Shown here: one piece after another, positions 55,161 to 63,734 of the stretch
Layout of the letters: each line of letters opens with the position of its first letter
Position numbering within the stretch: position 1 is the first letter of the stretch
Assembly (NCBI RefSeq): GCF_000758925.1
Contig: NZ_JRNC01000032.1
Coordinates: 44,127-108,126, forward strand
DNA length: 64,000 nt
Direction: 5' to 3'
Source of the DNA: Prevotella sp. S7-1-8
GTDB lineage: Bacteria; Bacteroidota; Bacteroidia; Bacteroidales; Bacteroidaceae
The notes under the pieces: model-generated
Told to the model about the DNA's origin: nothing
Seen by the model: only the letters and a program-made list of their open reading frames with translations
The model's database searches: none
Translations under genes and position numbers: made by a program

Positions 55161-55192
55161 CAAAGGTAGGCCGAAATATGGGACGCCACAAA
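55161..55192 (-). promoter_or_regulatory. Strong promoter of the small RNA
   Basis: Minus strand: TTTG (55192-55189), exactly 20 bp, TACCTTTG (55168-55161). This is the best match to the Bacteroidota consensus in the window. Confidence 0.8.
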
Positions 55193-55516
55193 TATTTTAA
55201 ACCCATAATCCACGAAACAAACCTTTTCTTGACCTAAATCAACGGTTTGTGTACGCACACAATACGTTTTTTGCTTTAATGTCAAAACTGCGTTCTCTAT
55301 TTGGGTATGGCCTCGGCATGAAATGATCGCCTACCAACGTTTACCAAATAGCATCCCTGCCTCACATTCCGCGATTACGGAAAATAAAACCGCAAGCTTG
55401 CCATGAAAAGGGGCCGGGGTGTCGCACAGAAACAATCCGCGTGCGGCAGGTCGATAGCGCGGTAAACCAAGGTCAAAAAAATAAGTAGAAAGAGATTTTA
55501 TTACGCTTATTTGTTG

Positions 55517-55524
55517 TAATTTTG
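55517..55524 (+). promoter_or_regulatory. Predicted -7 box of the DMT exporter gene
   Basis: TAATTTTG followed by C; leader of about 105 nt to the ATG at 55638. Confidence 0.45.
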
Positions 55525-55637
55525 CAAAATCTTAAAATGGGCTGCGCTTCCACTTGACATCACCATCATTGGCACGCGTACCAATAGCCGACGTTGCAAT
55601 TTGACAACTCACAACAGGGCACAACATAACATATATC

Positions 55638-56585
55638 ATGCACATACAATATTTAGGCGAAATCATTTCCTTGGGCGTAGCCTTCTCATGGACCATCGCT
55701 GCCATGACATGCGAGGTGGCCAGCAAGCGCATAGGCGTCACCGTCACCAATGTGTGGCGCATGGCGTTGGCACTCATTTTCTCGCTGCTCATGATGTGGT
55801 GGTTTACGGGCGAGGCATGGCCCACGCATGCAAGTGCGACCAGTTGGGCGTGGCTCATGGCCTCGGGCATGGTGGGATATTTTCTCGGCGACTGGTGTTT
55901 GTTCAACAGCTATATAAGCATTGGGTCGCGCTACGGCCAACTCTTTATGACACTTGCGCCCATGTTCACCGCCATCTCGGCTTGGGCCATGCTCGGACAA
56001 GTGATGAGCGTGGGCAGTTTGATAGCCATGATGGTGACCATGCTTGGCATAGCCATATCCGTACTGAGCAAGGGTGAGAACAAAGGGCGTTTTCTTTCGC
56101 TGCAATTGCCAGTCAAAGGCGTACTCTTTGGCATCGGCGCAGGGTTAGGACAGGGATTGGGATTGGTGCTCAGCAAGATAGGCTTGGACAACTACACGGC
56201 CGACATTCCACAAACGATGGTGGCCGATATGGAAAGCTATCTGCCCTTCAGCGCCAACCTTATCAGGTGCGTCTCCGGCCTAATTTGCTGGGGAGTGTTT
56301 CTCGTAGTGACTGGGCAAGGACAAAAATTGAGACAAAGCGCACACGACACCAAGGCACTGTGGGCACTGCTCATCGCCGTATTCTCTGGTCCGGTGATTG
56401 GCGTGGGCTTCTCGCTCATGGCCGTGCAATACACCGCGGCAGGCATCGCGAGCACGCTAATGGCCACAAGCCCTATCATGATATTGCTTCCAGCCCACTA
56501 TTTCTTTCATGAGAAAATCACGCTCAAGGGCATTGTCGGAGCCATTATCTCCGTGGTAGGCGTGTCTCTTTTCTTCTTGATTTGA
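55638..56585 (+). CDS. DMT-superfamily (EamA) transporter
   Basis: A 315-residue inner-membrane protein with ten helices in two EamA repeats (about 5-145 and 165-312). The repeat ends carry typical glycine-rich helices (IASTLMATSPIMILLPAHYF, LKGIVGAIISVVGVSLFFL). Such proteins carry metabolites or amino acids, usually outward, by proton exchange. The substrate is not known. It stands alone, with a terminator shared with cysS. Confidence 0.88.
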   Translation: MHIQYLGEIISLGVAFSWTIAAMTCEVASKRIGVTVTNVWRMALALIFSLLMMWWFTGEAWPTHASATSWAWLMASGMVGYFLGDWCLFNSYISIGSRYGQLFMTLAPMFTAISAWAMLGQVMSVGSLIAMMVTMLGIAISVLSKGENKGRFLSLQLPVKGVLFGIGAGLGQGLGLVLSKIGLDNYTADIPQTMVADMESYLPFSANLIRCVSGLICWGVFLVVTGQGQKLRQSAHDTKALWALLIAVFSGPVIGVGFSLMAVQYTAAGIASTLMATSPIMILLPAHYFFHEKITLKGIVGAIISVVGVSLFFLI

Positions 56586-56676
56586 GGCTACGAAAGGAAA
56601 AACAAAAGTTCGAAAACATCAAATACATGTGTTTTATGAACTTATTTCGAAAATTTATTGTTGCTGTTTGACTATG

Positions 56677-56708
56677 ACGCCCAACGCGAAGTTCGCGTTG
56701 GGCGTTTG
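56677..56708. terminator. Bidirectional terminator between the DMT gene and cysS
   Basis: ACGCCCAACGCGAA (56677-56690) and TTCGCGTTGGGCGT (56692-56705) form a perfect 14-bp stem around one base, followed by TTT on the plus side. Confidence 0.7.
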
Positions 56709-56738
56709 CCGTACTGACCTGCAATCCAGAAACTCAAC

Positions 56739-58235
56739 TTATATGTTGAGCTTCCACGTGGCCCCATCCTTGGTATCTTTTATCTCAAAACCTGCCTCGG
56801 CGAGAGCGTCACGGATCTGGTCGCTGGTAGCCCAATCCTTGGTTTGCTTGGCTTGCTGGCGCAACTTGAGCACCATCTCCACCACCTTGCCGTAAGCCTC
56901 CTCGCGAGCCTCGTCGCTCTGTCCTTTCTCGTCTCTCAGTCCGAGCAGGTCAAACGCGAATAGACGCATGGCATCGCCCAACTCCTGAAGGTCTGCCGCG
57001 GATATATTGGCCTTGTGGTCCACAAGCATGTTCACCATGTGGCAAGCCTCAAATAGCGCGCCGATGACAAGTGGTGTTTGCAAGTCATCGTTCATGGCGT
57101 CGTAGAGACGTTGGCGCAAAGCCCCCACGAACTCTGATATTTCAGACGAACTTTCCTTAGCGGCCTGTACACGAGAAAGATCGGCCATGCCATTCATCAG
57201 ACGGTCATAGCCTTTTTTAGCGGCCTTGAGCGCATCATTTGAAAAATCTACCGTGCCCCTGTAATGGGCCGACAAAATGAAAAACCTGATGGTCATGGGC
57301 GAGTACGCGCTGTCCAACGATGCGTGCGATCCATTGAAAAACTGTTCCAATGTGATGAAGTTCCCGAGCGATTTACCCATCTTCTGGCCATTGATGGTAA
57401 TCATGTTGTTGTGCATCCAGTAACGAACCATCTGGTCACCTTGGCTTGCCACGGCCTGCGCTATCTCACACTCGTGGTGCGGAAACACCAAATCCATGCC
57501 GCCACCGTGTATGTCAAAGTGGCTGCCCAAATACTTACGCCCCATCGCGGTGCACTCGCAGTGCCAACCGGGAAAACCCTCGCTCCACTCACTGGGCCAT
57601 CGCATGATATGCTCGGGCATGGCTTTTTTCCACAGCGCGAAGTCGGCTTGGTTTCTCTTTTCAGTCGTGCCGGCCAACTGCCGGCTGTTATTGATGATAT
57701 CAGTGAGGTTTCTACCGGACAGGATGCCGTACTTGTGATCCTTGTCATACTTGGCCACGTCAAAATAAATGGAGCCGTTGCTCTCGTAGGCATAGCCGTT
57801 ATCCATAATCTGCTTGACCAGTTGTTCTTGCTCGATGATATGCCCAGTGGCATGCGGCTCGATGCTCGGCGGCAGCACGTTGAGGGCTTCCATGGCCTTG
57901 TGGTAACGGTTGGTATAATGCTGGGCTATCTCCATGGGCTCCAATTGCTCCAACCGCGCTTTCTTCTCTATCTTGTCGTCGCCGTCGTCCGCGTCATGCT
58001 CGAGATGGCCCACGTCAGTGATATTGCGCACATAGCGCACCTTATAACCCAAATGTCTGAGGTAGCGGAAGAGCACATCGAACGTGATGGCTGGCCGTGC
58101 GTGGCCGAGATGCGGGTCGCCATAAACCGTAGGACCGCACACATACATGCCCACATGTGGCGCGTGCAGGGGCTTAAAAAGCTCCTTACTGCGTGTAAGC
58201 GTATTGTAAATCAATAAATTCTGTTCCATAATCAT
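56739..58235 (-). CDS. cysS: Cysteinyl-tRNA synthetase
   Basis: Class I synthetase that charges tRNA-Cys. The 498-residue protein has the HIGH-like [14 protein letters not shown] (about 34-47), the zinc-site region [10 protein letters not shown], the KMSKS-type [10 protein letters not shown] (about 279) and a C-terminal helical anticodon-binding part (about 360-498). The first ATG (58235) and the ATG two codons later (58229, MEQNLL) are both possible. Confidence 0.96.
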   Translation of the reverse strand: MIMEQNLLIYNTLTRSKELFKPLHAPHVGMYVCGPTVYGDPHLGHARPAITFDVLFRYLRHLGYKVRYVRNITDVGHLEHDADDGDDKIEKKARLEQLEPMEIAQHYTNRYHKAMEALNVLPPSIEPHATGHIIEQEQLVKQIMDNGYAYESNGSIYFDVAKYDKDHKYGILSGRNLTDIINNSRQLAGTTEKRNQADFALWKKAMPEHIMRWPSEWSEGFPGWHCECTAMGRKYLGSHFDIHGGGMDLVFPHHECEIAQAVASQGDQMVRYWMHNNMITINGQKMGKSLGNFITLEQFFNGSHASLDSAYSPMTIRFFILSAHYRGTVDFSNDALKAAKKGYDRLMNGMADLSRVQAAKESSSEISEFVGALRQRLYDAMNDDLQTPLVIGALFEACHMVNMLVDHKANISAADLQELGDAMRLFAFDLLGLRDEKGQSDEAREEAYGKVVEMVLKLRQQAKQTKDWATSDQIRDALAEAGFEIKDTKDGATWKLNI

Positions 58236-58251
58236 TAGCGTGTATTACATG

Positions 58252-58259
58252 CAAAGGTA
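58252..58259 (-). promoter_or_regulatory. Predicted -7 box of cysS
   Basis: TACCTTTG followed by C on the minus strand; leader about 10-17 nt to the start. Confidence 0.55.
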
Positions 58260-58388
58260 ACTATTTATCGTGAAAAAGATAGTGCAAAAGTATGGTTTTA
58301 TTTGTTCTTGAGACAAAAAAAACAAATAATAGATATGAAAACGAAATAAAAAAAAGAGCGTTTTCTTTCTTAGTACTCAATTAATTCG

Positions 58389-58396
58389 TACATTTG
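58389..58396 (+). promoter_or_regulatory. Predicted -7 box of sucCD
   Basis: TACATTTG fits TAnnTTTG and gives a leader of about 40 nt to the sucC ATG. Confidence 0.5.
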
Positions 58397-58441
58397 TAAA
58401 ATATAAACAATCAATTATCAAACCCTTAAAATATTTTTACT

Positions 58442-59587
58442 ATGAAGGTACATGAGTATCAAGCAAAAGCTTTCTTTGCCGACTATGGTGTCCCTGTGGA
58501 TCGCAATATCGTGTGCAGCACACCTGACGAGGCCGTGGAAGCTTACAAGAAATTGGGTGTGGATCGTGCTGTGGTCAAGGCTCAAGTGCACACCGGAGGT
58601 CGTGGCAAGGCCGGCGGCGTGAAACTTGGCGGCTCCGAGGCCGAAATCAAGAGCCACGCTGAGGCCATACTTGGCATGGACATTAAAGGTTTTACTGTTA
58701 ACCGCGTGCTGGTGAGCGAGGCCGTAGACATTGACTCGGAGTACTACGTGAGCATCCTCGTAGACCGCAAATCGAAATGCCCGCTTATGATGTTGAGCCG
58801 CGAAGGTGGCATGGACATCGAGCAAGTGGCCAAGGAAACGCCAGAGAAAATAGAAAAAATTGTCATCGACCCCGTTATAGGCATGACCGATTTCTTGGCT
58901 CGCGAGGCTGCCTTCAAGCTCTTTGACAACATGGCCCAGGTGAAACAAGCCGTGCCATTGTTCAAAAATTTGTACCGTCTTTTTATCGAGAAAGATGCCT
59001 CTTTGGCCGAGATCAACCCATTGGTAAAACTCAAGGACGGCACGTTGAAAGCTATTGACGCCAAAATGACGTTTGACGACAACGCGCTGTTCCGCCATCC
59101 TGATGTGGCAGCCCTGTTCGAACCTACCGAGGAGGAGCGCAAGGAGCGCGAAGCCAAGGACAAAGGTTTCAGCTACGTGAACCTCGGAGGAAAGATAGGA
59201 TGCATGGTGAACGGAGCCGGATTAGCCATGGCCACCATGGACATGATTAAACTTTACGGCGGCGAACCGGCCAATTTCCTTGACATTGGCGGCAGCTCAA
59301 ACCCGGAGAAGATAGTGGAAGCCATGAAGCTGTTGCTCTCTGACAAGCACGTCAACACGGTTCTAATCAACATATTTGGCGGCATCACCCGTTGCGACGA
59401 CGTGGCCAAAGGATTGATAGAAGCGTTCAAGATAGTGAAGACAGACATCCCAATCGTCATCCGTCTCACCGGAACGAACGAGGCCGAAGGTCGTAAACTG
59501 CTCGAGGGCACACAGTTTAAGGTGGGATCAAGCATGGCAGACGCAGGCCATCGCGCCGTGGAACTGAGTTTAAAGCACAATGCGTAA
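58442..59587 (+). CDS. sucC: Succinyl-CoA synthetase subunit beta
   Basis: SucC with SucD interconverts succinyl-CoA and succinate with NDP phosphorylation. In Bacteroidota this can run toward succinyl-CoA for propionate production. The 381-residue protein has the ATP-grasp domain (KVHEYQAKAFFADYG at the start, QVHTGGRGKAGGVK near 42) and the CoA-ligase domain (NIFGGITRCDDVAKG, about 308). sucD follows after 124 bp. Confidence 0.95.
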   Translation: MKVHEYQAKAFFADYGVPVDRNIVCSTPDEAVEAYKKLGVDRAVVKAQVHTGGRGKAGGVKLGGSEAEIKSHAEAILGMDIKGFTVNRVLVSEAVDIDSEYYVSILVDRKSKCPLMMLSREGGMDIEQVAKETPEKIEKIVIDPVIGMTDFLAREAAFKLFDNMAQVKQAVPLFKNLYRLFIEKDASLAEINPLVKLKDGTLKAIDAKMTFDDNALFRHPDVAALFEPTEEERKEREAKDKGFSYVNLGGKIGCMVNGAGLAMATMDMIKLYGGEPANFLDIGGSSNPEKIVEAMKLLLSDKHVNTVLINIFGGITRCDDVAKGLIEAFKIVKTDIPIVIRLTGTNEAEGRKLLEGTQFKVGSSMADAGHRAVELSLKHNA

Positions 59588-59680
59588 CGCGCCATTCATA
59601 ATGGCCAATCCACATGAAGAAACCATAGCGATTTGATCAATCGTAAATTGTGGGCTGCGAACTCGTGTATTATCAATCAT

Positions 59681-59710
59681 AAATTTTGAATTATAAATCG
59701 TGAATTAAAA
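59681..59710 (+). repeat. AT-rich repeat ahead of sucD
   Basis: AAATTTTGAATTAT (59681-59694) is identical to the string over the lgt start codon, and is followed by AAATCGTGAATT. ATCGTAAATT and ATCATAAATT variants occur just upstream. It ends two bases before the sucD ATG. Confidence 0.65.
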
Positions 59711-59711
59711 G

Positions 59712-60584
59712 ATGAGTATTCTAATCAATAAAGACACCAAACTGATCGTTCAGGGCATCACTGGACGAGATGGAAGTTTCCACGCTTCCAAGATGAAAAA
59801 GTATGGGACCAATGTAGTGGGTGGAACATCGCCCGGCAAGGCCGGCCAAGAAGTTGGCGGCATTCCCGTGTTCAACACCGTGAAAGACGCCGTGGCGGCC
59901 ACCGGAGCCAACACTTCTATTATCTTCGTGCCCGCTGCCTTTGCCAAAGATGCCATGCTTGAAGCCATAGACGGTGGCATCAAACTGCTCATTTGCATCA
60001 CCGAGGGCGTGCCCACGATAGATGCCGTGGAGGCACAACGCTACGCTCGCATAAAGGGCGTGCAGGTGATTGGCCCCAACTGCCCTGGACTTATCTCGCC
60101 AGAAGAGAGCATGGTGGGCATCATGCCTACCAACGTGTTCAAGAAAGGGCACACAGGCGTTATCAGTAGGAGCGGCACACTGACCTACGAGGTGGTTTAC
60201 AACCTCACGCAGGCGGGCCTTGGCCAATCCACGGCGGTAGGCGTCGGTGGCGACCCCGTGGTTGGATTGTACTTCGAGGACTTGCTCAAGATGTTCCAAG
60301 ACGACCCTGATACCGATTCCATCGCGTTGATTGGCGAGATTGGTGGCGACGCCGAGGAGCGCGCCGCAAAATACATCAAGGAGCATGTCACCAAGCCAGT
60401 GGCCGTGTTTATTTCAGGCCGTCAGGCTCCCCAGGGCAAGCAGATGGGCCACGCCGGAGCAATCATATCGGGCGGTTCAGGCTCCGCGGAGGGCAAGGTA
60501 GCCGCGTTTGAGGCCGTAGGCGTGCCCGTGGCCAAGGAGACAATCGAAATTCCGGAGATGCTGAAAAAGGCGTTGGGCAAATGA
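59712..60584 (+). CDS. sucD: Succinyl-CoA synthetase subunit alpha
   Basis: The 290-residue alpha subunit binds CoA and carries the phospho-histidine. Visible: VQGITGRDGSFHASK at the start, GGTSPGKAGQEVGGIPVF, TEGVPTIDAVE and the active-site GHAGAIISGGSGSAEGK (His about 245). It completes the enzyme with sucC. A terminator follows at 60685. Confidence 0.96.
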   Translation: MSILINKDTKLIVQGITGRDGSFHASKMKKYGTNVVGGTSPGKAGQEVGGIPVFNTVKDAVAATGANTSIIFVPAAFAKDAMLEAIDGGIKLLICITEGVPTIDAVEAQRYARIKGVQVIGPNCPGLISPEESMVGIMPTNVFKKGHTGVISRSGTLTYEVVYNLTQAGLGQSTAVGVGGDPVVGLYFEDLLKMFQDDPDTDSIALIGEIGGDAEERAAKYIKEHVTKPVAVFISGRQAPQGKQMGHAGAIISGGSGSAEGKVAAFEAVGVPVAKETIEIPEMLKKALGK

Positions 60585-60684
60585 GCCAACATATAGAAAT
60601 AGCCACATCTCGGTAATTCTTGCCTTGAAACGACAAGGGAAAACAAGAAAAATATGTATTGACTTGACAAAAATACAAGTGACA

Positions 60685-60718
60685 AGAAGCCTGACTTTTA
60701 ACGGTCAGGCTTCTTTTA
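60685..60718. terminator. Terminator between sucD and the SpoU methyltransferase gene
   Basis: AGAAGCCTGAC (60685-60695) pairs exactly with GTCAGGCTTCT (60704-60714), followed by TTT. The right arm covers the last codons and stop (60705-60707) of the minus-strand gene. Confidence 0.8.
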
Positions 60719-61310
60719 TGAATTGCTTGGCAAACTCCCAAATCACGATGCCCGCGGTGACGCTGACATTCAACGAGTGCTTGGTGCCAAATTGAGGTAT
60801 TTCCAAGCAGCCGTCGCACATGTCGACAACGCTCTGTTTCACCCCCTTCACCTCGTTGCCAAAGACCACTGCATGAGGCCGAAAAGCTGAACACTCCAAT
60901 TTTGATGGGCTTATGCCATTTACGTCATGGCTATCTTCTCTCATGCCAGCCAATTGCGAATTTTGAATATCTTGCAGTTTCGTCGAGCCTTCCACTTGCT
61001 CCACACCATACACGAAATAGCCACGATTGCGCAATTCTCGCACCGCGTTCTCCGTATGCTCAAAATACCTCCAATCCACTGAATCCTCGCCGCCGAGCGC
61101 CGTCTTGTGTATCTCCGCGTTGGGTGGGGTGGCCGTGATACCGCACAGATAGACCGCCTCCACGCGAAAGGCGTCGCACGTGCGAAACACCGAGCCCACG
61201 TTGTAAAGGCTTCTTACATCGTCCAGCACCACCACCAAAGGCAGTTTTGGGGCCTCCTTAAACTCCTCCACGGTGAGCCTTGACATCTCTATGGTCTTGA
61301 GTTTACGCAT
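60705..61310 (-). CDS. TrmH/SpoU-family RNA 2'-O-methyltransferase
   Basis: A 201-residue SPOUT enzyme that methylates ribose 2'-OH in tRNA or rRNA with SAM. The three knot motifs are visible: LDDVRSLYNVGSVFRTCDA (motif 1), VVFGNEVKGVKQSVVDMCD (motif 2) and LEIPQFGTKHSLNVSVTAG (motif 3). The target cannot be told. It starts 2 bp after the sufE stop. Confidence 0.92.
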   Translation of the reverse strand: MRKLKTIEMSRLTVEEFKEAPKLPLVVVLDDVRSLYNVGSVFRTCDAFRVEAVYLCGITATPPNAEIHKTALGGEDSVDWRYFEHTENAVRELRNRGYFVYGVEQVEGSTKLQDIQNSQLAGMREDSHDVNGISPSKLECSAFRPHAVVFGNEVKGVKQSVVDMCDGCLEIPQFGTKHSLNVSVTAGIVIWEFAKQFIKEA

Positions 61311-61312
61311 GT

Positions 61313-61786
61313 CTATCCGTTGTTTTCCTTAGCCATGTATGCCAACGCGTAGGCTTTCACCTGCTTGACCATAGCCAACAGGCCGTTGCTGCGCGTGGGC
61401 GACAGGTGCTCGCGCAGTCCGATGCGCTCAATGAAATAGAGGTCGGCGTCGATGATTTCCTTCGGCGTATGGCCGCTTACCACCCTGAGCAGCAAGGCGA
61501 TGATGCCCTTGACGATGAGCGCGTCGCTGTCAGCGGTGAACCAAAGCGCGCCATCTCGGTAGTCGCATTGCAGCCATACACGGCTTTGGCAACCATCTAT
61601 GAGATTTTGCTCGTTCTTGTACTTCTCGTCCAAGGCCTCAAGGTCGTTTCCAAGGTCAATAAGCATTTGGTATTTGTCCATCCAGTCGTCCAAATCGGCG
61701 AACTCATCAACAACCTCGTCTTGTATCTCGTTGATGGAACGAGCGCGAGGCGTCTCATGGCTTGAAATATTTTTGCTTGTCATCAT
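61313..61786 (-). CDS. sufE: SufE-family sulfur-acceptor protein
   Basis: SufE takes persulfide from the cysteine desulfurase SufS and hands it on for Fe-S assembly. The 157-residue protein has the active cysteine in NLIDGCQSRVWLQC (about residue 69) and the helix LVKGIIALLLRVVSG (LIVKGIIALLLRV). Other suf genes are absent from the window. It lies 40 bp after the U32 gene and 2 bp before the SpoU gene. Confidence 0.92.
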   Translation of the reverse strand: MMTSKNISSHETPRARSINEIQDEVVDEFADLDDWMDKYQMLIDLGNDLEALDEKYKNEQNLIDGCQSRVWLQCDYRDGALWFTADSDALIVKGIIALLLRVVSGHTPKEIIDADLYFIERIGLREHLSPTRSNGLLAMVKQVKAYALAYMAKENNG

Positions 61787-61826
61787 TTTTGGTATAATTA
61801 ATAATGGAAAACTTATAGTCTCGTCT

Positions 61827-63077
61827 TTATGGCGTCACGCTCACGAGCTTGAACAATTTGTCGTTGCGTCTCACCTTGCCTGTCACAGGAATGGAGACGC
61901 GAGTACCTTGCTCCGCGCGCTCCACCGGTTTGAGGTCGTAACGTATCTCCGTGGCGTCGAGATACATCACGCCAGTGGTGTTGCCGGTGATGAGCAAACG
62001 GTCTCCGAGCTTGAAATCGGCGGCCTCCACGGCCACCTCAGCCACGCCAAGCTTGGCAAAATAGTTCACCACCTTGCCCACTTGCACCTTTTTCTCCGTG
62101 GCCATGGAGCCGTAGCCCCTGTTCCACTCGCCCATGGTCTGCCCGAGATAGTAGCCATCCCAAAAGCCACGGTTGAACACCTTGGACAGCCGCTCGTCCC
62201 ACTCGGCCTTTCTCTCCTCGGTGAACGAGCCGTCGAGCACGGCCTGTATGGCCTCCTTGTAACACGTCACCACGGTATGGACATACTCGGGCCCGCGCGC
62301 CCTGCCCTCTATCTTGAACACCCTCACGCCAGCGTCCATCATGCGATCCACAAAACGAATGGTCTTCAAGTCTCTCGGACTCATGATATATTTGTTGTCT
62401 ATCTCAAGCTGGTTGTCGGTCTCATTGTCGGTCACGGTGTACGACCTGCGGCATATCTGCGTGCAAGCCCCCCGGTTGGCCGATCGGTTTTGAGCGTGCA
62501 AACTGAGGTAACACTTGCCCGATACCGCCATGCACAGCGCGCCATGGCAAAACATCTCTATGCGCATCAGTCCGCCCATAGGTCCGCAAACGCGCTGCCG
62601 CTCTATCTGCTGGTGTATCTTTTTCACTTGATCAAGGTTCAGCTCGCGCGCCAACACGCTCACGTCGGCAAACTGAGCGTAAAACTTCAGCGCCTCGATA
62701 TTGCTGATATTGAGCTGGGTGGAGAGGTGAACCTCCACGCCCACCTCACGGCAATAGCTCATCACCGCCACGTCTGAGGCAATGATCGCACTTATACCGG
62801 CCGACTTGGCAGCGTCCACTATCTCGCGCATCAAATCGATATCCTCATCGTATATCACGGTGTTCACCGTGAGATATGTCTTGATGTCGCGAGCGTTACA
62901 AGCGTCGGCTATCTCCCGCAAATCGTTTATGTCAAAATGATTGGCGCTGTGCGACCGCATGTTGAGGCGACCAATGCCAAAATACACAGCGCCAGCGCCA
63001 GCCTGCATGGCGGCGGCAAGCGACTCGCGCGAGCCGACAGGAGCCATGATTTCAAAATCCTTAGCGTTTAAATCCAT
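61827..63077 (-). CDS. U32-family protein (TrhP-like tRNA hydroxylation enzyme)
   Basis: A 416-residue member of the U32 'peptidase' family; bacterial relatives TrhP/YegQ hydroxylate uridine-34 of tRNA with prephenate and an Fe-S cluster. The barrel begins FEIMAPVGSRESLAAAMQAG, and the cysteines of the U32 signature are in EMFCHGALCMAVSGKCYLS and NRGACTQICRRSY. A C-terminal beta-barrel domain (about 330-416) follows. It heads an operon with sufE and the SpoU gene; the promoter box almost touches the ATG. Confidence 0.9.
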   Translation of the reverse strand: MDLNAKDFEIMAPVGSRESLAAAMQAGAGAVYFGIGRLNMRSHSANHFDINDLREIADACNARDIKTYLTVNTVIYDEDIDLMREIVDAAKSAGISAIIASDVAVMSYCREVGVEVHLSTQLNISNIEALKFYAQFADVSVLARELNLDQVKKIHQQIERQRVCGPMGGLMRIEMFCHGALCMAVSGKCYLSLHAQNRSANRGACTQICRRSYTVTDNETDNQLEIDNKYIMSPRDLKTIRFVDRMMDAGVRVFKIEGRARGPEYVHTVVTCYKEAIQAVLDGSFTEERKAEWDERLSKVFNRGFWDGYYLGQTMGEWNRGYGSMATEKKVQVGKVVNYFAKLGVAEVAVEAADFKLGDRLLITGNTTGVMYLDATEIRYDLKPVERAEQGTRVSIPVTGKVRRNDKLFKLVSVTP

Positions 63078-63081
63078 ACCG

Positions 63082-63089
63082 CAAAGTTA
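63082..63089 (-). promoter_or_regulatory. Predicted -7 box of the U32 operon, leaderless layout
   Basis: TAACTTTG followed by C on the minus strand; only CGGT separates the box from the ATG at 63077, so the transcript probably starts at or next to the AUG. Confidence 0.55.
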
Positions 63090-63178
63090 CGAAAAAGTAA
63101 AGAGCTTATGGCCTTAAAATGGAAAAATAACAATGGATAGGGCTCGGCGGCCCTGATGTTTGGTTTGTCACAAGCGCA

Positions 63179-63208
63179 CCCAACGCAACTTTTCCGCGTT
63201 GCGTTGGG
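63179..63208. repeat. Strong hairpin CCCAACGCAAC/GTTGCGTTGGG
   Basis: Perfect 11-bp arms (63179-63189 and 63198-63208) with an 8-nt loop. No T run follows on either strand. Its core is shared with the terminator at 56677. Confidence 0.65.
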
Positions 63209-63472
63209 GCATGCCACGCTTTGCGGCAAAACATGAAAAAATGCCAAGACCAAGCGTGATATCACCGCTCCACAAACGCATGGGTGTATTATAAAAATCA
63301 TAAAAAAAGAACCGTCAACATTGACCGCTCCACGACAGGATTTCCGATTTTTGGGCGGAAAGGCAGGGCAGGAGATCGCGTTATTTTCCGGTCGGCGTAC
63401 CATTAATACTCATTGGCGCACCGTTTAGAACCTAATCGCGCTCCAACTAATTAAAGAAAATGAAGATAAATC

Positions 63473-63716
63473 TAAGTTTGTGCAAACTTACTGATAATAA
63501 GGAGGAAACGAAATAATTTGCATAAAACTGCTCTATTTATAAAAGGCAGGAAAGTGCGGATTTAAGCAGAAGTTCAGTTACTAAATCATTACCAAGATTG
63601 GGAATAGGTAACGAAATGCAGATATAGGTAACTGAAATTATGTGGTTCGTGTGTTTGTTGCTTTGGTCGGCAGTTTTCTGCATAAGTAAAGAACGCTTTA
63701 ATTCGGGTAACTTTGC
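63473..63716. other. Candidate attachment and integrase-binding region
   Basis: An 8-bp palindrome TAAGTTTG-TG-CAAACTTA (63473-63490) includes GTAAGTTTGC on the minus strand (63491-63482). A second match, GTAACTTTGC (63707-63716), lies just before the integrase gene. Both fit GTAnnTTTGC, the CTnDOT core site. Between them are TTCAGTTAC (63573-63581), GTAACTGAA (63628-63636) and two ATAGGTAAC copies 20 bp apart (63604 and 63624), which could be arm sites. The second core match could also be the gene's promoter box. Confidence 0.5.
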
Positions 63717-63734
63717 CCATAAAAATTAAAGCGT

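Larger units (their letters stand above)
54771..55637. other. Intergenic region between rnr and the DMT exporter gene
   Basis: 867 bases with no protein gene. The left half is a minus-strand small-RNA gene (54931-55155) with its own promoter and terminator. The right half (55200-55510) is ordinary intergenic DNA with a small hairpin (TTCCG-CGATTA-CGGAA, about 55369-55384) and ends in the promoter box of the next gene. Confidence 0.65.
63078..63734. other. Intergenic region up to the integrase gene
   Basis: 657 bases. The first part (to about 63440) is like other gaps: a promoter box, a hairpin (63179-63208) and a CCTAATCG word (63430-63437). The second part (from about 63473) is A-rich and contains repeats typical of an integrase target or arm region (63473-63716). 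Confidence 0.6.

Noticed and set aside
57264..58217. Long open frame (317 codons) antisense to cysS
   Set aside because: cysS is intact across it, and the antisense product is low-complexity with respect to His and Val.
61599..62777. Long open frame (392 codons) antisense to sufE and the U32 gene
   Set aside because: It is a shadow of the codon bias of the real genes, with composition rich in His, Leu and Arg, and no family motif.
63707..63716. GTAACTTTGC taken as certain attachment core
   Set aside because: The same string matches the host -7 promoter box and lies where the integrase promoter should be, so it is only a candidate.
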